Assembly (NCBI RefSeq): GCF_001039355.2
Contig: NW_019776067.1
Location: 59,107 to 123,106, forward strand
Reading direction: 5' to 3'
Length of the DNA stretch: 64,000 bases
Source of the DNA: Lingula anatina
Taxonomy: Eukaryota > Brachiopoda > Lingulata > Lingulida > Lingulidae
How positions within the stretch are numbered: position 1 is the first letter of the stretch; each line of letters starts with the position of its first letter. The position numbers and the translations under genes were made by a program. Of the stretch, positions 36,066-47,181 are shown piece by piece. Under the pieces are notes generated by a model that did no database searches, had not been told where the DNA came from, and was given only the letters and a program-made list of their open reading frames with translations.

Positions 36066-36770
36066 TGCGGCAGGCCTGTCTTTGCGCGACACTTTTTTAT
36101 TCCAACGTTTTCTGCTGCCGACTTAACTCGGGCAGTGTTGTTATGGTATGTGTATCAACACGCGGTTCTCTCAAGTGTTTACTCGTATCCAAGGAACTGC
36201 GACTGCCTATCGAGGTCAACCTGAAAAGCGATTGCGCGTTAAAGCCTTATTGTTATGTTAATTTCCTTTCAGTTGGTATTTTGCTGGGATCGATGCATGC
36301 GCTAACTTTGTTAAACGAATTGGTGAAAGTAACCCAACTTGATAAAGCAAGGGAAAGCAATAGAAAGAACAAGAAAACCGAAAGTAAAAAAAAATAGAGA
36401 ACAATCAGCAGAGTCAATCTGAAAGCGCACTATATATATATACATGCACTCTCAGTCCAATATCAGGTGCATAGGAAGTAGATTTAAATAGGATGGTGTA
36501 GGGAGGTTAACAATTAATTTTAAAAAAATAGCAACTGGTGTAGGGGATTGGATTTCTCTTTCCCTCCCCCCTTACTGAATAAACGATTGAAGCATAGAGT
36601 CATGTAGTAATCCTCTTTTGTCAATAAAATTAAATTATCCGCGTCGAATCGAAACTACCCTCTACCAGGGTCACAGATCATGGCAGATTAATTATGTGCA
36701 TTTTTTTTCAGCGTGAGATTCGCCAGAGGTAGGACCCAAAATATCTCCTATCCAAGGCCAGAGAGTTACA

Positions 36771-36978
36771 TCCCATTTCCATAGATTAGATCGACCTACT
36801 TTGGATCGACCTAACTCCCTGGGGGTTCACGCTAAATAGCTGTCAGCCTGGCGGACACGAAAGTTAATTACCTCATTTCAGCTTGTAGTAGGCGGGACGG
36901 ACATTTAAGTCGGATTATCTGAAAGTAATCTAGTGAGACTCCCCGCGGGGATAGATCGATCTAAAATCTATGGGAATA
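36771..36978. mobile_element. Foldback MITE, family 1, copy 2
   Basis: Reverse-oriented relative of the copy at 10018-10215. The right half reads AGTCTCACTAGATTACTTTC on the minus strand, followed by TTTAGCGTGAACCCCCAGGG, as in copy 1. Its outer end lies only about 20 bp from the Tc1-type element. Confidence 0.7.
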
Positions 36979-37106
36979 GAGCCTATGGACACACACACAC
37001 ACACTGGACAATACAAGTGTCACCCCTACTGAACCAATACTTTGGGGGAGATAAATGACTGTGGAATGATATGCTCCTGGTAACATTTTATTAACGTCAA
37101 ATTTCA

Positions 37107-37108
<2 letters not shown>

Positions 37109-37201
<93 letters not shown>

Positions 37202-37641
37202 NNNNNNNNNNNNNNNNNNNNNNNNNNNNNNNNNNNNNNNNNNNNNNNNNNNNNNNNNNNNNNNNNNNNNNNNNNNNNNNNNNNNNNNNNNNNNNNNNNN
37301 NNNNNNNNNNNNNNNNNNNNNNNNNNNNNNNNNNNNNNNNNNNNNNNNNNNNNNNNNNNNNNNNNNNNNNNNNNNNNNNNNNNNNNNNNNNNNNNNNNNN
37401 NNNNNNNNNNNNNNNNNNNNNNNNNNNNNNNNNNNNNNNNNNNNNNNNNNNNNNNNNNNNNNNNNNNNNNNNNNNNNNNNNNNNNNNNNNNNNNNNNNNN
37501 NNNNNNNNNNNNNNNNNNNNNNNNNNNNNNNNNNNNNNNNNNNNNNNNNNNNNNNNNNNNNNNNNNNNNNNNNNNNNNNNNNNNNNNNNNNNNNNNNNNN
37601 NNNNNNNNNNNNNNNNNAAAATTTTTATAAACGTCAAAATT

Positions 37642-37672
<31 letters not shown>
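37109..37672. other. Assembly gap flanked by A runs
   Basis: About 416 N (37202-37617) lie between long A tracts. Very similar short sequences (TTAACGTCAAATTTCAC and ATAAACGTCAAAATTCA) precede the A run on each side, so the two flanks may be the same sequence assembled twice. Confidence 0.9.
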
Positions 37673-37674
<2 letters not shown>

Positions 37675-37679
37675 AAACA

Positions 37680-38711
37680 CAAAATGAGAACAAAATATAC
37701 ATTTTACCAAGATATGCAGTTTCAAGTCCAAAACTAGTACTTAGTGGCATAGCCACGTTACCTAATAATAGCTGCCTTATGCTGGCCCAAGCATGAAACA
37801 CTGAATCTAACAGAGTTTGTCTGCTGGTTGGACGGGCATTTGTCAAAAGTTTTGACATATCATTCCACACATTTTCTATTATGTTTGCATCCGGACTCTG
37901 GGCAGGCCACATCACCCTGCGAATGCCCTGTTGGTCAAACCAATCATCAACTGCTCTGGATCTGTGACAAGGAGCATTGTCATCCTGGTGAATAAACGGA
38001 TAATTCCTGTCACCAAACATGTTAGTAATAGATGGTAGCAAGCCTGACTCCAAAACATCGATATATTTCTGGTGATTCATGTTTCCATCAACCATTACCA
38101 ATTCACCCACGCCATGGATGCTGATGCAGCCCCACACCATGATGAATATGCTGCTCCGGGTTCGAAAATTCAGTACATGTGGTTCAAATGCTATACCAGC
38201 AGTTCGCCAGCATCGGACACGTCTGTCATCAGAGGTCAGACCAAATCGACACTCATAAAAAAACTATATATGACCAATTGTCATGGACTGTCCAGTTCCA
38301 GATCCTGTTGGCCTTAGTTCACTCTACGTTGCCTGTTTTGTAACGATATAAGAGGTTTCCGTCTCGCTACCCTGCTGTACACTCTCAAGCATGTAACCGA
38401 TGCCTAGCAGTTTTCACAGACAGATTCTTATGTGTGAAATTGTTCCACAGTGTTGTCAACTGACAAGCAATGTCGAACCTTGACAACCTGGACATCAAAA
38501 TCAGTCGTTGGTCTTCACGGTCGATAGTTTTTCCTGGACCACCCATCAGAGGCGATTTGTCTCTTGTGTTTCTATACCGAGACCTGGCCCTCTGCACGGT
38601 TCTGACTGAACAATTCAACTGTATTGATATTTTGACATTGCTTATATTCCGCCTCTTCAGGTTAATAACTTGACCTCTATAATCATTAGATAATTGACTG
38701 TATCTTGCCAT
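37680..38711 (-). pseudogene. Tc1-family (DD34E) transposase pseudogene
   Basis: It would cut and paste DNA at the element's inverted ends. The N-terminus (MARYSQLSNDYRGQVINL) begins at 38711 and has the helix-turn-helix region SNVKISIQLNCSVRTVQRAR. The frame stops at 38385. The next stretch has in-frame stops and a frameshift, and where FSDES is expected it reads FFYEC, losing the first catalytic Asp. From about 38140 the frame resumes: HQDDNAPCHRS holds the second Asp, and SPDANIIENVW the Glu, exactly 34 residues apart. The C-terminus runs into poly-T (minus strand). It is inactive as assembled. Confidence 0.9.
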
Positions 38712-39195
38712 ATTGTAGGAAGACAGGAATAACATTTGCTGTACATGTACAAGACCAACAATACAATTCCATGGTACAGCGGTTTTATACTCATTAGTCA
38801 AATTATAAGTAGATCAGGCATTATAACTACCCAAGATCTGCCTACTTTGATTACTCTGATTTAGGGGGTGACACTTCTATTGTCCAGTGTGTGTAGGGCC
38901 TATATCTGTGAATGCCACACTCGGTTCAAATGTACCACGACATTCCCACGTGCATCTACTCTGATCAGGAAAATCAAAACTTTTTCAACTAAATCTTAAT
39001 TTTAAAACTAGTTTATATATTTGTTTCATTAAAGCTATCCTTATTTATGTGAAAAAAATACATGGCAGTGTTAGGCCACCATAAATGTCCAGTGAAAAAA
39101 CAATCTGTGGCCCTGGCAGAGGATAAATGGAAACAATCCTTTAAAGAATTCCCGCACAAAAAGCAAAAGGTGACCTTATCGAGTCAATAAGAATG

Positions 39196-39205
39196 TGCGC
39201 ATGCC
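39196..39205. promoter_or_regulatory. NRF1-like word upstream of the Cys-rich gene
   Basis: TGCGCATGCC lies 40-50 bases upstream of the first ATG of the cysteine-rich membrane protein gene. The word resembles the NRF1 palindrome found at promoters. The first ATG directly follows CTAG, so an upstream leader exon is also possible. Confidence 0.3.
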
Positions 39206-39245
39206 TATTCCTCACTGTAAACCTAATTTATTCTGATCAGTCTAG

Positions 39246-42200
39246 ATGCAAACGGAATATAGGCCAAGAAGAAAAATGGAGGGTCTGCCACGTCAATTCA
39301 TGCCAATTTTATTTCAATTGTTTGGCCTAGTTTTTCTTTGTGGTAAGTCAGCACCCATATATATTATCTGTAACTTAATGTATGGAGTATTTCAGTTCAA
39401 ACCTTTTCATTTGTCTTTGAATTCAAGTATTTTCATATAAATTAGTGACAGTTGACGCCTACAGTCAGTGTGCGCATGTCCTACTCTATATACACTATGC
39501 GTGAACACTCAATATTTTATTTGATACAAAATTAGAAAAATCCGAGATGAATATGAAAAGTAAGTTATTTCGACTTGTGCATCATCTTCTGTTGGTTGTT
39601 ATTTTGTGCTAAATTTCCTTTCGTAAGTATTCTACTTCACAAAATTGCCATTATTTTTTACTTCCGGTTTCGTGTTCCATTGAAATTCTTAGTCATAGCA
39701 AGGAGGTTAAAGAGAGAAAATTCCTTGGTTGCATAAAGCACTTTTAATTCGTCGTCATAGGCATTTTGCCTATATAAACCCTATTGGCCAAGTGAATGGC
39801 TTTTCAACCGTTATTAAGAGCAAAGAAATACGTGCCTGCACTTGGAATAAATTTCAAATGCCTTTTATTATTTATTTATATTTTGTTTTTATTTTATTTC
39901 ACTATTATTATTGTTATTTTTCCAAGTTGCGCTACATGCATTTAAAGTTGATGTTTTAACCATTCATCAAAAAGTACAGTGTTTTTGAACATTTCGTCCT
40001 AGCCATGTTCAGTATTATAAACATCTTGTAACCACCAAACCCTAAAATCGCTATACAATGGACAGTCTAATAAAAAGTGCTCTTAACACTCCTCTACTCT
40101 CAATTTAAAGCTTGAACAAATCATCTTATCCTAGACTTGCCACAATATCCCTCTTCAACAATTTCAAGTTGATTCTGCAAATCAAAAATGCATTAAACTT
40201 ATAAATAGTGAGCTTTATCAAATAGCCTACTGTTATGTAAGAGACCTTGCTTAAAGTAAGCCTTGATGACTAAGACTGGGTTCCCGTGTCTAGATTGATC
40301 CATCTGGAGCGGTCTAACTCCCTGGGGAGTCTCATTAAATTGCAATCAACTAAACCGACTTAAATGTCTGTCATGTCTACCGAATCAGCTAGGGTAAAGA
40401 TAATTACCCCCTTACAGCTTTACGAGCGTGACAGACATTTAAGCCGTTTGGTTGATAGCAATTTATTGAGACTATCGAGTAAGACCGCTCTAGATGGATC
40501 GATCTAGGCATGGGAACCCAGCACAACAAAGAAACAGTTTCTCTGAAATGTTGCTAATCTTCTCATCAATGCCAGGCCACACCTAACTCAAATTCGTTGA
40601 GATATTAGATATTGAATGATATAGGTTTTCAATATTATTTTTTGAAAAAAAAACCTGCCTTCTTTTTTCAGTCTTGCTACATGTATAAAAGTTTTTTCCG
40701 GGAATTATGGAATACTGCAATTTGCACGTTATTTACTGCTTAACCCTTACTTGTATACAGGCCAATTTCGCTTAAAATCACAAAATGAACGCATTACAAC
40801 AAATTTTCAATATGTTTTATCGGGGCTGATATCGCCAAGACTCCCTATAAATAACTGTATATATGACTGAGACCTCATATAAGTGAAAATGAATGAAAAT
40901 TAACTAAACTAACTTTGCGTCTGTATTTTGTCCTTTGGCATTGTTTTTTGTCTTTAATACTTAGTTATGTCTTCTTCGTTATGAAAAGCACCGAAAGGTT
41001 TTACATTTATATTGACTTATTTTAGCATATTTATATTACTTATTGACACTGAAGTAAATGAACACAAATCTATTCTGATTTTTAAAGGGTTAGTTGGAGG
41101 TGACCAATTCAGATGTGCTCTATTTAGTCCGCAACTATATTGCCCACCGGCCGACCAACCACTGTACACACACTGCTGTTCGGGTGGCTGCTGCATGGGC
41201 CGCGGAGAACACACATGTGACGGTATGCAATAATATTCAACACGCAAAGAAGAAAAATAAAAAGGACAAAAAAGCATTAGATTTAATACGAATGAAACAG
41301 TGTACACTTTACGACTTTCAGCTGGGCCTTACGACCAAGTAACAGGGGTCTATATCATCCTGAGGTTCTCCCATGGAGACATAAGAAACGTGATGTAAAT
41401 TTAAGTCAGAAACATTTTTATACAGGTAAAAAAAACGCAACTTGCTTCATTTACTACTATACCGCTCACCCTAAAAGACTGTCAAATTTACATGTGTAAA
41501 TTATTAAAGGAATTTTGGTGTTTACCTCAAATTCAAATAGCGAAAATATGTGGTTTTTTCAGACAGCGGAGATGCGGGACGATATTGCCCACAACCTAAC
41601 GACTCTGCCGATAAAACAGTTTGTTGCACTGTCACAGTAAATGGTATTTCCCAGCCAGGGTGTTGTTCGCTTTTCCTTGGACTGGCGTAAGTAAACATAT
41701 ATGTACCAGTGCCCCTCGTATGTGTGCATTTTATTAACATTTTTATCAACATGGTAAAAATAAATGCAACGCAACATGACATATCATACAGGCCTTCTTT
41801 CGCTTTGCACAATCCTTTACGTTTCACAAGAAAGAACGACATTCGTAGAAGGTTGACGACGTCAGAAGATAATGATAAGATATCTGAAGATAGTGGGCCT
41901 TAAACCTTGGCCCCCGAAGTGGGGACTCAAACAGCTGCTGTTCCATTATTTTGACGAGTACAAACGATTACAATATCAAGCATACATATCATGATATCAC
42001 TTATCATTGTGTGCATCAAACAACATTTTATTTTTGTGTATCAGTAAACATACCATGGACATCATGTAAACAATATCACGAAGCTACCACGTTGGCATAG
42101 ACTTGTACAAAAGCTGAAGGCGTTAGTTGTGCCAGCGTCTGCATGACCAATGGATTCATGTTAATTCATCGTATAGATCTTGATGAAAATAGAAGTATAT

Positions 42201-42329
42201 ATATTGATGCACCTTTGAATGTACAACTGTAAATAAATGTACAATTATTAGATAATCCCCGAAGAAGGCCCAGGGGCCGAAAGCTAGGATTGTATCTTAC
42301 AACTGTAATGTAGATCTTCAAAGGTGCAG

Positions 42330-42391
<62 letters not shown>

Positions 42392-42600
42392 TTCTATCAT
42401 GACCATGGAAACGCCTACTGTTCTAATAAAATTTTCTATCTCTCTTTTTTAGTACCTGGGCTATAGTTCTGATTGTTGTTGGCGTCGTGGTCCTTATTGC
42501 CCTGTGTGTGACTTGCTGCTGTTGCTGCTGCGGCGTCTGTGCCAGATCGGGAGGCGATAAAACCGTTCTCATAACTGGGAATTCTCGTATATACACTTAG
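39246..42600 (+). CDS. Small cysteine-rich single-pass membrane protein, Shisa-like
   Basis: Four exons join in frame: 39246-39342, 41088-41222, 41563-41686, 42453-42600, giving 167 residues. Order: signal peptide (hydrophobic FMPILFQLFGLVFLCG, about 18-33; an in-frame ATG at 39276 gives a cleaner signal); a cysteine-rich ectodomain with two CP...CC modules (YCPP...HCCSGGCC and YCPQ...VCC...GCC); one membrane span (WAIVLIVVGVVVLIAL); a juxtamembrane run of six cysteines (TCCCCCCGVC), likely palmitoylated; and a short tail ending in NSRIYT. Spacing of CP and CC pairs before the span, and Cys after it, recalls Shisa/STMC6 proteins, some of which regulate receptor traffic. No orthologue is assigned. 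The exon 2 acceptor could instead be the TTAG six bases downstream. Confidence 0.75.
40275..40520. mobile_element. Foldback MITE, family 2, copy 1, in intron 1 of the Cys-rich gene
   Basis: About 30-bp ends CTGGGTTCCCGTGTCTAGAT... and ...ATCTAGGCATGGGAACCCAG are inverted copies. Inner arms pair AACTAAACCGACTTAAATGT with ACATTTAAGCCGTTTGGTTG. It is closely related to 59623-59854 and more distantly to the family-1 copies. No coding capacity. Confidence 0.85.
42152..42400. mobile_element. Small inverted-repeat element with (TA)n and a hammerhead-like word
   Basis: The left end (ATAGAAGTATATATATTGAT...CACCTTTGAA) is mirrored at the right (TTCAAAGGTGCAGCAATATA ... ACTTCTAT), with a long (TA)n run at about 42330-42388. 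The interior contains CCGAAGAAGGCCCAGGGGCC followed by GAAAGCT, a strong stem. The same end sequences occur at both flanks of the giant foldback (60613-60668 and 63341-63380). Confidence 0.55.
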
Positions 42601-44172
42601 AATTGAAAACACTGAGATGACATTTTTAATTTTTCTACCAGATGGAGTTAAAGGGCGGTTTGAAAATAAGAACTGAAAAAGAACCTTTCAAGAAAATTTC
42701 CAGTTAAAGTTTTTTAAATATAAAATTGTTATGTAAATTACCCTTTAATGTCTTAACTATGATTTTTACATCTTGTCTTATGTTTTGCTTTAACACTAAA
42801 GTATTCTGAGGTTTAAGGATTTTAAAATTTTATAATATAAATTATTAATATCATTAAAGGAGGCTGTGGAGATATCAATATTCCGAAGCAAGTAAGTATT
42901 GGTAAAAAGCAATACTTACGAATTGTATCCGTTAAATTTGAAACTTTGAAGATTCAACGCATAAGGGACAATTCAACAAACTATCTCTAACTGTCGTTAT
43001 CGGTCTTTCAAATGACCGAATCAACTTTGGTCGACTGGATTAAGATGGAATTAGTTAAACCTAGAAGGGTTGAATATGCAATTAGCTGGAGTTGGCCATT
43101 CCGAATAACCACTAGTCTGGGTTGAGACTTTTATATCAGTTTTTACGAATTGATTATTGCCGCAGAGTAATGTGTCAAAAAGGCGTTCCTCGTGTGTGCA
43201 GTCGTTTTAGACATTTTTTTCATATTTAATCTAATTATAATTGTACAGAAGAAATGTCATTTAAGCCCAGCCAATAATGCGATATTCACTGTAATCTACA
43301 TTAGGGCTTATACTTGATTGTTAGTAAAGAGCACCGTTTTATACAAATAAATGTAAATAAACCTTACTGACTTTGATAAATTTAGTCGTTAATTGTTATG
43401 TACAATGCCCGTGAACTTAATACATGTCGTTATGCAATACGTATGTTAAATCGCTAGTAGGGGGCTAATTATGTGGATTTATTCCTTCTAGCCTAAATTT
43501 TTAGACCAAATTTTTGTGCACTTTGACGCAAGAAGAATCGTTAGTAGTGTAATATAATTAAATATTGCGCCTGATTGTCATAAGAGAGACATGCCAAATT
43601 TTTCAGACCATTACTTTATTCCATTTATGCGAAGTTGACTGCTATGATTGAAGTATATCTGGGTCAATGCTAGATCCATGAAATTGATAACTTTATAAAG
43701 GCGTTGAAAATCACTCCTCCTCCTCAAAAAAAATAAAAATAAAAATAAAAATAAAAAAAATCGACGAATTTTAAAATAATCTTTGTAAAGGAGAAACGTT
43801 TTTCCTACAATTTCCCGTGATTAGGTCTATTTCACAAGTGCAACACTGGTGGATCCAGGGCTACTCTCAGTAGGCCTACCCCCCTCCCCTCCTACACCCA
43901 CCCCAATGATTAACCTCCAGTAGGCCTACTGACTGTAGGTCCACTGCGTGGTGACAGGTTCGATGATTGTATTCAACAGTCGGTCATTAAATCAAGATCA
44001 ATCAACAGTCTGAATGAAATCGGATGTCAATCTGATAATAGATTAATTCAGATAAACTTTGGAAAAGTGTACGTAAAGTTATCAGAATTGTGTGCTTTCG
44101 TCCAGTGGCACAACGTCATCTGTGACGCACTAAGATTGATGATCGATGACATTTCGAAATACATATGAATCT

Positions 44173-44194
44173 CCCCCCCCCCCCCCCCCCCCCC
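44173..44194. repeat. Poly-C tract
   Basis: Run of about 22 C in intergenic DNA. Confidence 0.95.
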
Positions 44195-44944
44195 GAGTAG
44201 TCTGTGACAAAAGACCTTTTGATCACCATCGGTGCTTTTGTAGGCCCCTATATGGTTTGTTGATTCCTCATAACATTTGGCCCTATGTAATAACGGTAGA
44301 CCTATTTGTTTTCCACTTTTTATTTGATTAGCCTTATACATCCCCTCTCTGAGACTTAGTTGATTTTATTACATAGGCTACCTAGGAATCAGTATGCATT
44401 TCCTCTCTGTAGTTTGGACAACTGCAACTGATATAAAATATAAACTTCAAAACCAAAAAACTGAAAATGCATGATTTGTTCGTCATTGGGTAATAGGCCT
44501 ACTAAACCAACCCCCTTCTTATCTGTCACTAGGGCCTATTTAGTCCTTAGAAATCAATCAGATAATGACATTCTCTAGTTTTAATTCATGGTTAGTCCCC
44601 CGCTTAATTGGAGTTTTCTGGTAATGTGACAAAACGCTCAGGCCAATGCAAATTCATAGTTTTTTAAATAAGTTTTTTTAATAATTCTCCCTTTTCTTTC
44701 CATTTGTTCTTTAATTTTTTTTAAATCAGACACAATGTATAGGCCTAATTGCTAATCCTGGATAGCAATGCAGGGTGCCACGTAGGTTGTAGGCCTAGGT
44801 CTAAATCATGTAGAAGAGGAAGAAATTGGAGACGAAAGGACGCAGGCCGCTGCCATCAATTTTCATGTGATTAAAATTACATCTTTCTTTTAGGTTATTT
44901 TAGTGCCTGCATGTAGTGTATCATATCAACAAATTAGGCCTACA

Positions 44945-45091
44945 CCTGAACACTACCCTCTACCAGGGCGACAGATTGATTTTTCACAGATAGGGCCTAT
45001 GTCCCTAGATAAATAGACAGTCATTTTGGTCTGATGCCCCAGCAAAAAAATTTCCACAATAATAACTGCGGCCCTGGTAGAGGGTACTTGA
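44945..45091. mobile_element. Compact 147-bp MITE
   Basis: Bounded by TACCCTCTACCAGGGC and its exact reverse complement GCCCTGGTAGAGGGTA. The same termini, diverged, lie at 36652 and 39101-39125. No coding capacity. Confidence 0.75.
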
Positions 45092-45560
45092 ACACCATCT
45101 ATCACACTATCCATCACAATTTTAAGGCGGTTTAATAAATGAAGAATAAATAGGCCTATATATCAGTTCTCGTAAGTAGTTGTTCGAAGGCCTTCGAGAT
45201 ACTGTTGCTCCATAATATTGTGAGTTGAAATATACTGTAGCACGGTCAACGAACTTGTCCAGTGTGCATGTTATTACTTCAACCGGTGTTGGGCGTACAG
45301 GTGTACATGCGCCTTATGCGCGACCCAGTTAGCGTGAGTCTCTTCCAAAGTAAACGAGACCTCCGCGAGATTTCATAATCCTGAGAGGCCAAGGTCATTC
45401 GTTACAGTCAGTGCAGACGCAACTTTATGTGTGTTTTGCACCACGTGAACGATTCTCACAGATTCACTTTTAATACTGTTTTGAAAGCTTTCATGAAAAA
45501 CCTTCGCCACATTCAGACTTGGAAGCAAAGCACTGGCCCTTAACATACATTTCATAATAG

Positions 45561-45566
45561 GTGAGT
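45561..45566 (+). other. Candidate donor of a non-coding SMIM12 first exon
   Basis: CATAATAG followed by GTGAGT forms a good splice donor about 1.1 kb before the SMIM12 coding exon, whose acceptor (TTTAATCCAG, exon from 46646) lies 22 bases before the ATG. Upstream DNA has CpG and ATGCGC words suitable for a promoter (about 45305-45325). SMIM12 genes commonly have a non-coding first exon. Confidence 0.4.
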
Positions 45567-46667
45567 CGTACCGAAGGATCATCTGTACCCCAGGGCCCTA
45601 CTAGTACTACAGTACGTAACGTACATGTGCAGTGTACAGTGCTAGCCAGTAGGATGTACATGTTGTTTGTAACAATAACAATGTAATGACGTTAGTACGT
45701 TCGGGAACTATTATTACATGTATGTTCTGTATGTTCTGCTTGCTTGTGTAATGCTGAGGTATTAAATTTTATACTGTACTTAATTGATTTATCCATATCC
45801 TCGAGATTGGTTAAAGAATTTAGTGGGGATATTTAATAAAAGTAATCCAGGGGGCACATGTAAAAATATGTATTTTACGTTTCTCTTTCTAATAGCTTGT
45901 TATATAATACTCAGCCTGTCACTTGCTTGTCATAATAAGTTTAGTAACTCCTTACTTTAACTCTGAATCATGCTTGGCTGTTCTTAACTTAACCAGTACA
46001 TTGTACCCCAGTACTTTACATACTTTACATCCATCTTAGTTTAGTCACATATGTACATGTATTTGTCTGTATGTATTATTTTTGTACATGTACAAACTTA
46101 AATTTGGTTTAATTTATCCCCCTGTCACGGCTTATTTTTCAACCCCACAACTTCTAGTTTCGTATAGTTTGTGCTTAGGTCAATATCATGTATATATCTG
46201 TATTTTATATTTCAATTTCCATACTATTCAATGGTATAGGTAACCATTGTACACTGCTGTCTAGTTAATTTTTATTTACTTTCTTAATATTATAACTTCT
46301 CAGTACTTGTACCTGGTATCTCACAATCTAACTCTACTTAAAGCTAAACTTCATATGCATTTGAAAATTTTCCAAAGTACTCTCTTTGTCCACATAACTT
46401 GCAAAGCTACTTGTACCTTTCCCTATTCAGACTTAAAAAAAAACTTAAAAATAATAGTACCTAATGTCAGTAATGTCAATAATTAAAAAATGTCAGTATT
46501 TCGTTACTCACTTACCTCCCCTTCCTATAGTCTTCAGAGGTTTTCTGACAGATTTTTTAAAATCATAATTGTTACCTACAAATGTGTGTATTGAGTATTA
46601 GCCTATATTATTTTTTGTACTGTTTTAGTTTTCATTTTAATCCAGGTTTACAAGCAGAGCAGCAAAT

Positions 46668-46970
46668 ATGTGGCCTGTTATTTGGGCTGCGGTACGCACC
46701 TATGCTCCATACGTGATGATGCCTGTTGCCATTACTATTGGATTTATTGGATACAATGCTGAAACACTGATTCGAGGGACAAAAATGCAAGACTGGAAAA
46801 AGAAAAGTATCAGTGAAGAAAGAGAAGAAAGGCAACTGGCGGAAGCAGAAAAAAAGGCTTCTAAGATTGTCTCCCTACATGATCCTAGTGCTGGCATTAT
46901 GCCAAAAACAGTTTTAGATAAAAACAAAGCCCGTTCTGAGGTTGGAGGGTCTTTACAGAAATCTTCATGA
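46668..46970 (+). CDS. SMIM12: Small integral membrane protein 12
   Basis: Single-exon coding sequence of 100 residues for a small one-span membrane protein of unknown molecular function, conserved in animals. The start [20 protein letters not shown] matches vertebrate SMIM12 ([20 protein letters not shown]) closely, and the span continues through [12 protein letters not shown]. The IRG after the span and the [12 protein letters not shown] motif correspond to the vertebrate IRGK and KSISERREDRKL; IVSLHDP resembles the vertebrate VVSL segment near the C-terminus. Length is slightly above the vertebrate 92. An acceptor 22 bases before the ATG implies a leader exon. AATAAA signals lie at 47297-47306. 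Confidence 0.95.
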   Translation: [100 protein letters not shown]

Positions 46971-47033
46971 TGGCACAATGATAAATATAAGTACATTTAA
47001 AAGAATTATCTGTTACAAAATTTGACATAATTT

Positions 47034-47181
47034 TTCTGAAGGATGTCATCAGAAACATTGGAATTATTTTCCAACACAAGACTTGTTACAATATTCTGCA
47101 TTCTGTTTGAAATTTTTTCAGAAGGATGTCATCATGAACACTTGGATTATTTTCCAACATTAGACTTGTTACAATATTCTG
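47034..47181. repeat. Tandem duplication in the SMIM12 3' UTR
   Basis: The block AAGGATGTCATC...CAATATTCTGC (47034-47099) is repeated with few changes at 47118-47181, with a period of about 82 bp. It lies between the SMIM12 stop codon and the polyadenylation signals. Confidence 0.85.

Larger units (their letters stand above)
36998..38893 (-). mobile_element. Tc1-type DNA transposon, decayed
   Basis: About 29-bp inverted ends ACACACACTGGACAATA...AAGTGTCACCCC occur at 36998-37026 and, complemented, at 38865-38893, differing by one base, with a TA following the right end. The left end merges with a (CA)n run that blurs the boundary. It encloses a broken transposase and an assembly gap of about 416 N flanked by A runs, so true length is uncertain. 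Confidence 0.85.
36652..39125. mobile_element. Possible MITE split by later insertions
   Basis: CTACCCTCTACCAGGGTCAC at the left and the complement of GTGGCCCTGGCAGAGGATAA at the right form a diverged terminal inverted repeat. The same termini bound a compact 147-bp copy at 44945-45091. The 2.4 kb between them holds a family-1 MITE and a Tc1-type element, so nested insertion into an older MITE is inferred. Confidence 0.4.
42601..45250. other. Gene-free spacer
   Basis: The first part is probably the 3' UTR of the Cys-rich gene, with AATAAA at 43346-43351. There follow an (AATAAA)-like run (43728-43760), a C run of about 22 bases (44173-44194), several AGGCCTA words and the small TIR element at 44945-45091. 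No exon was recognised. Confidence 0.5.

Noticed and set aside
36065-36092. N-terminal extension of the NHL protein from a GTG codon at 36092
   Set aside because: GTG starts are not expected in nuclear animal genes; the first ATG at 36065 is in frame.
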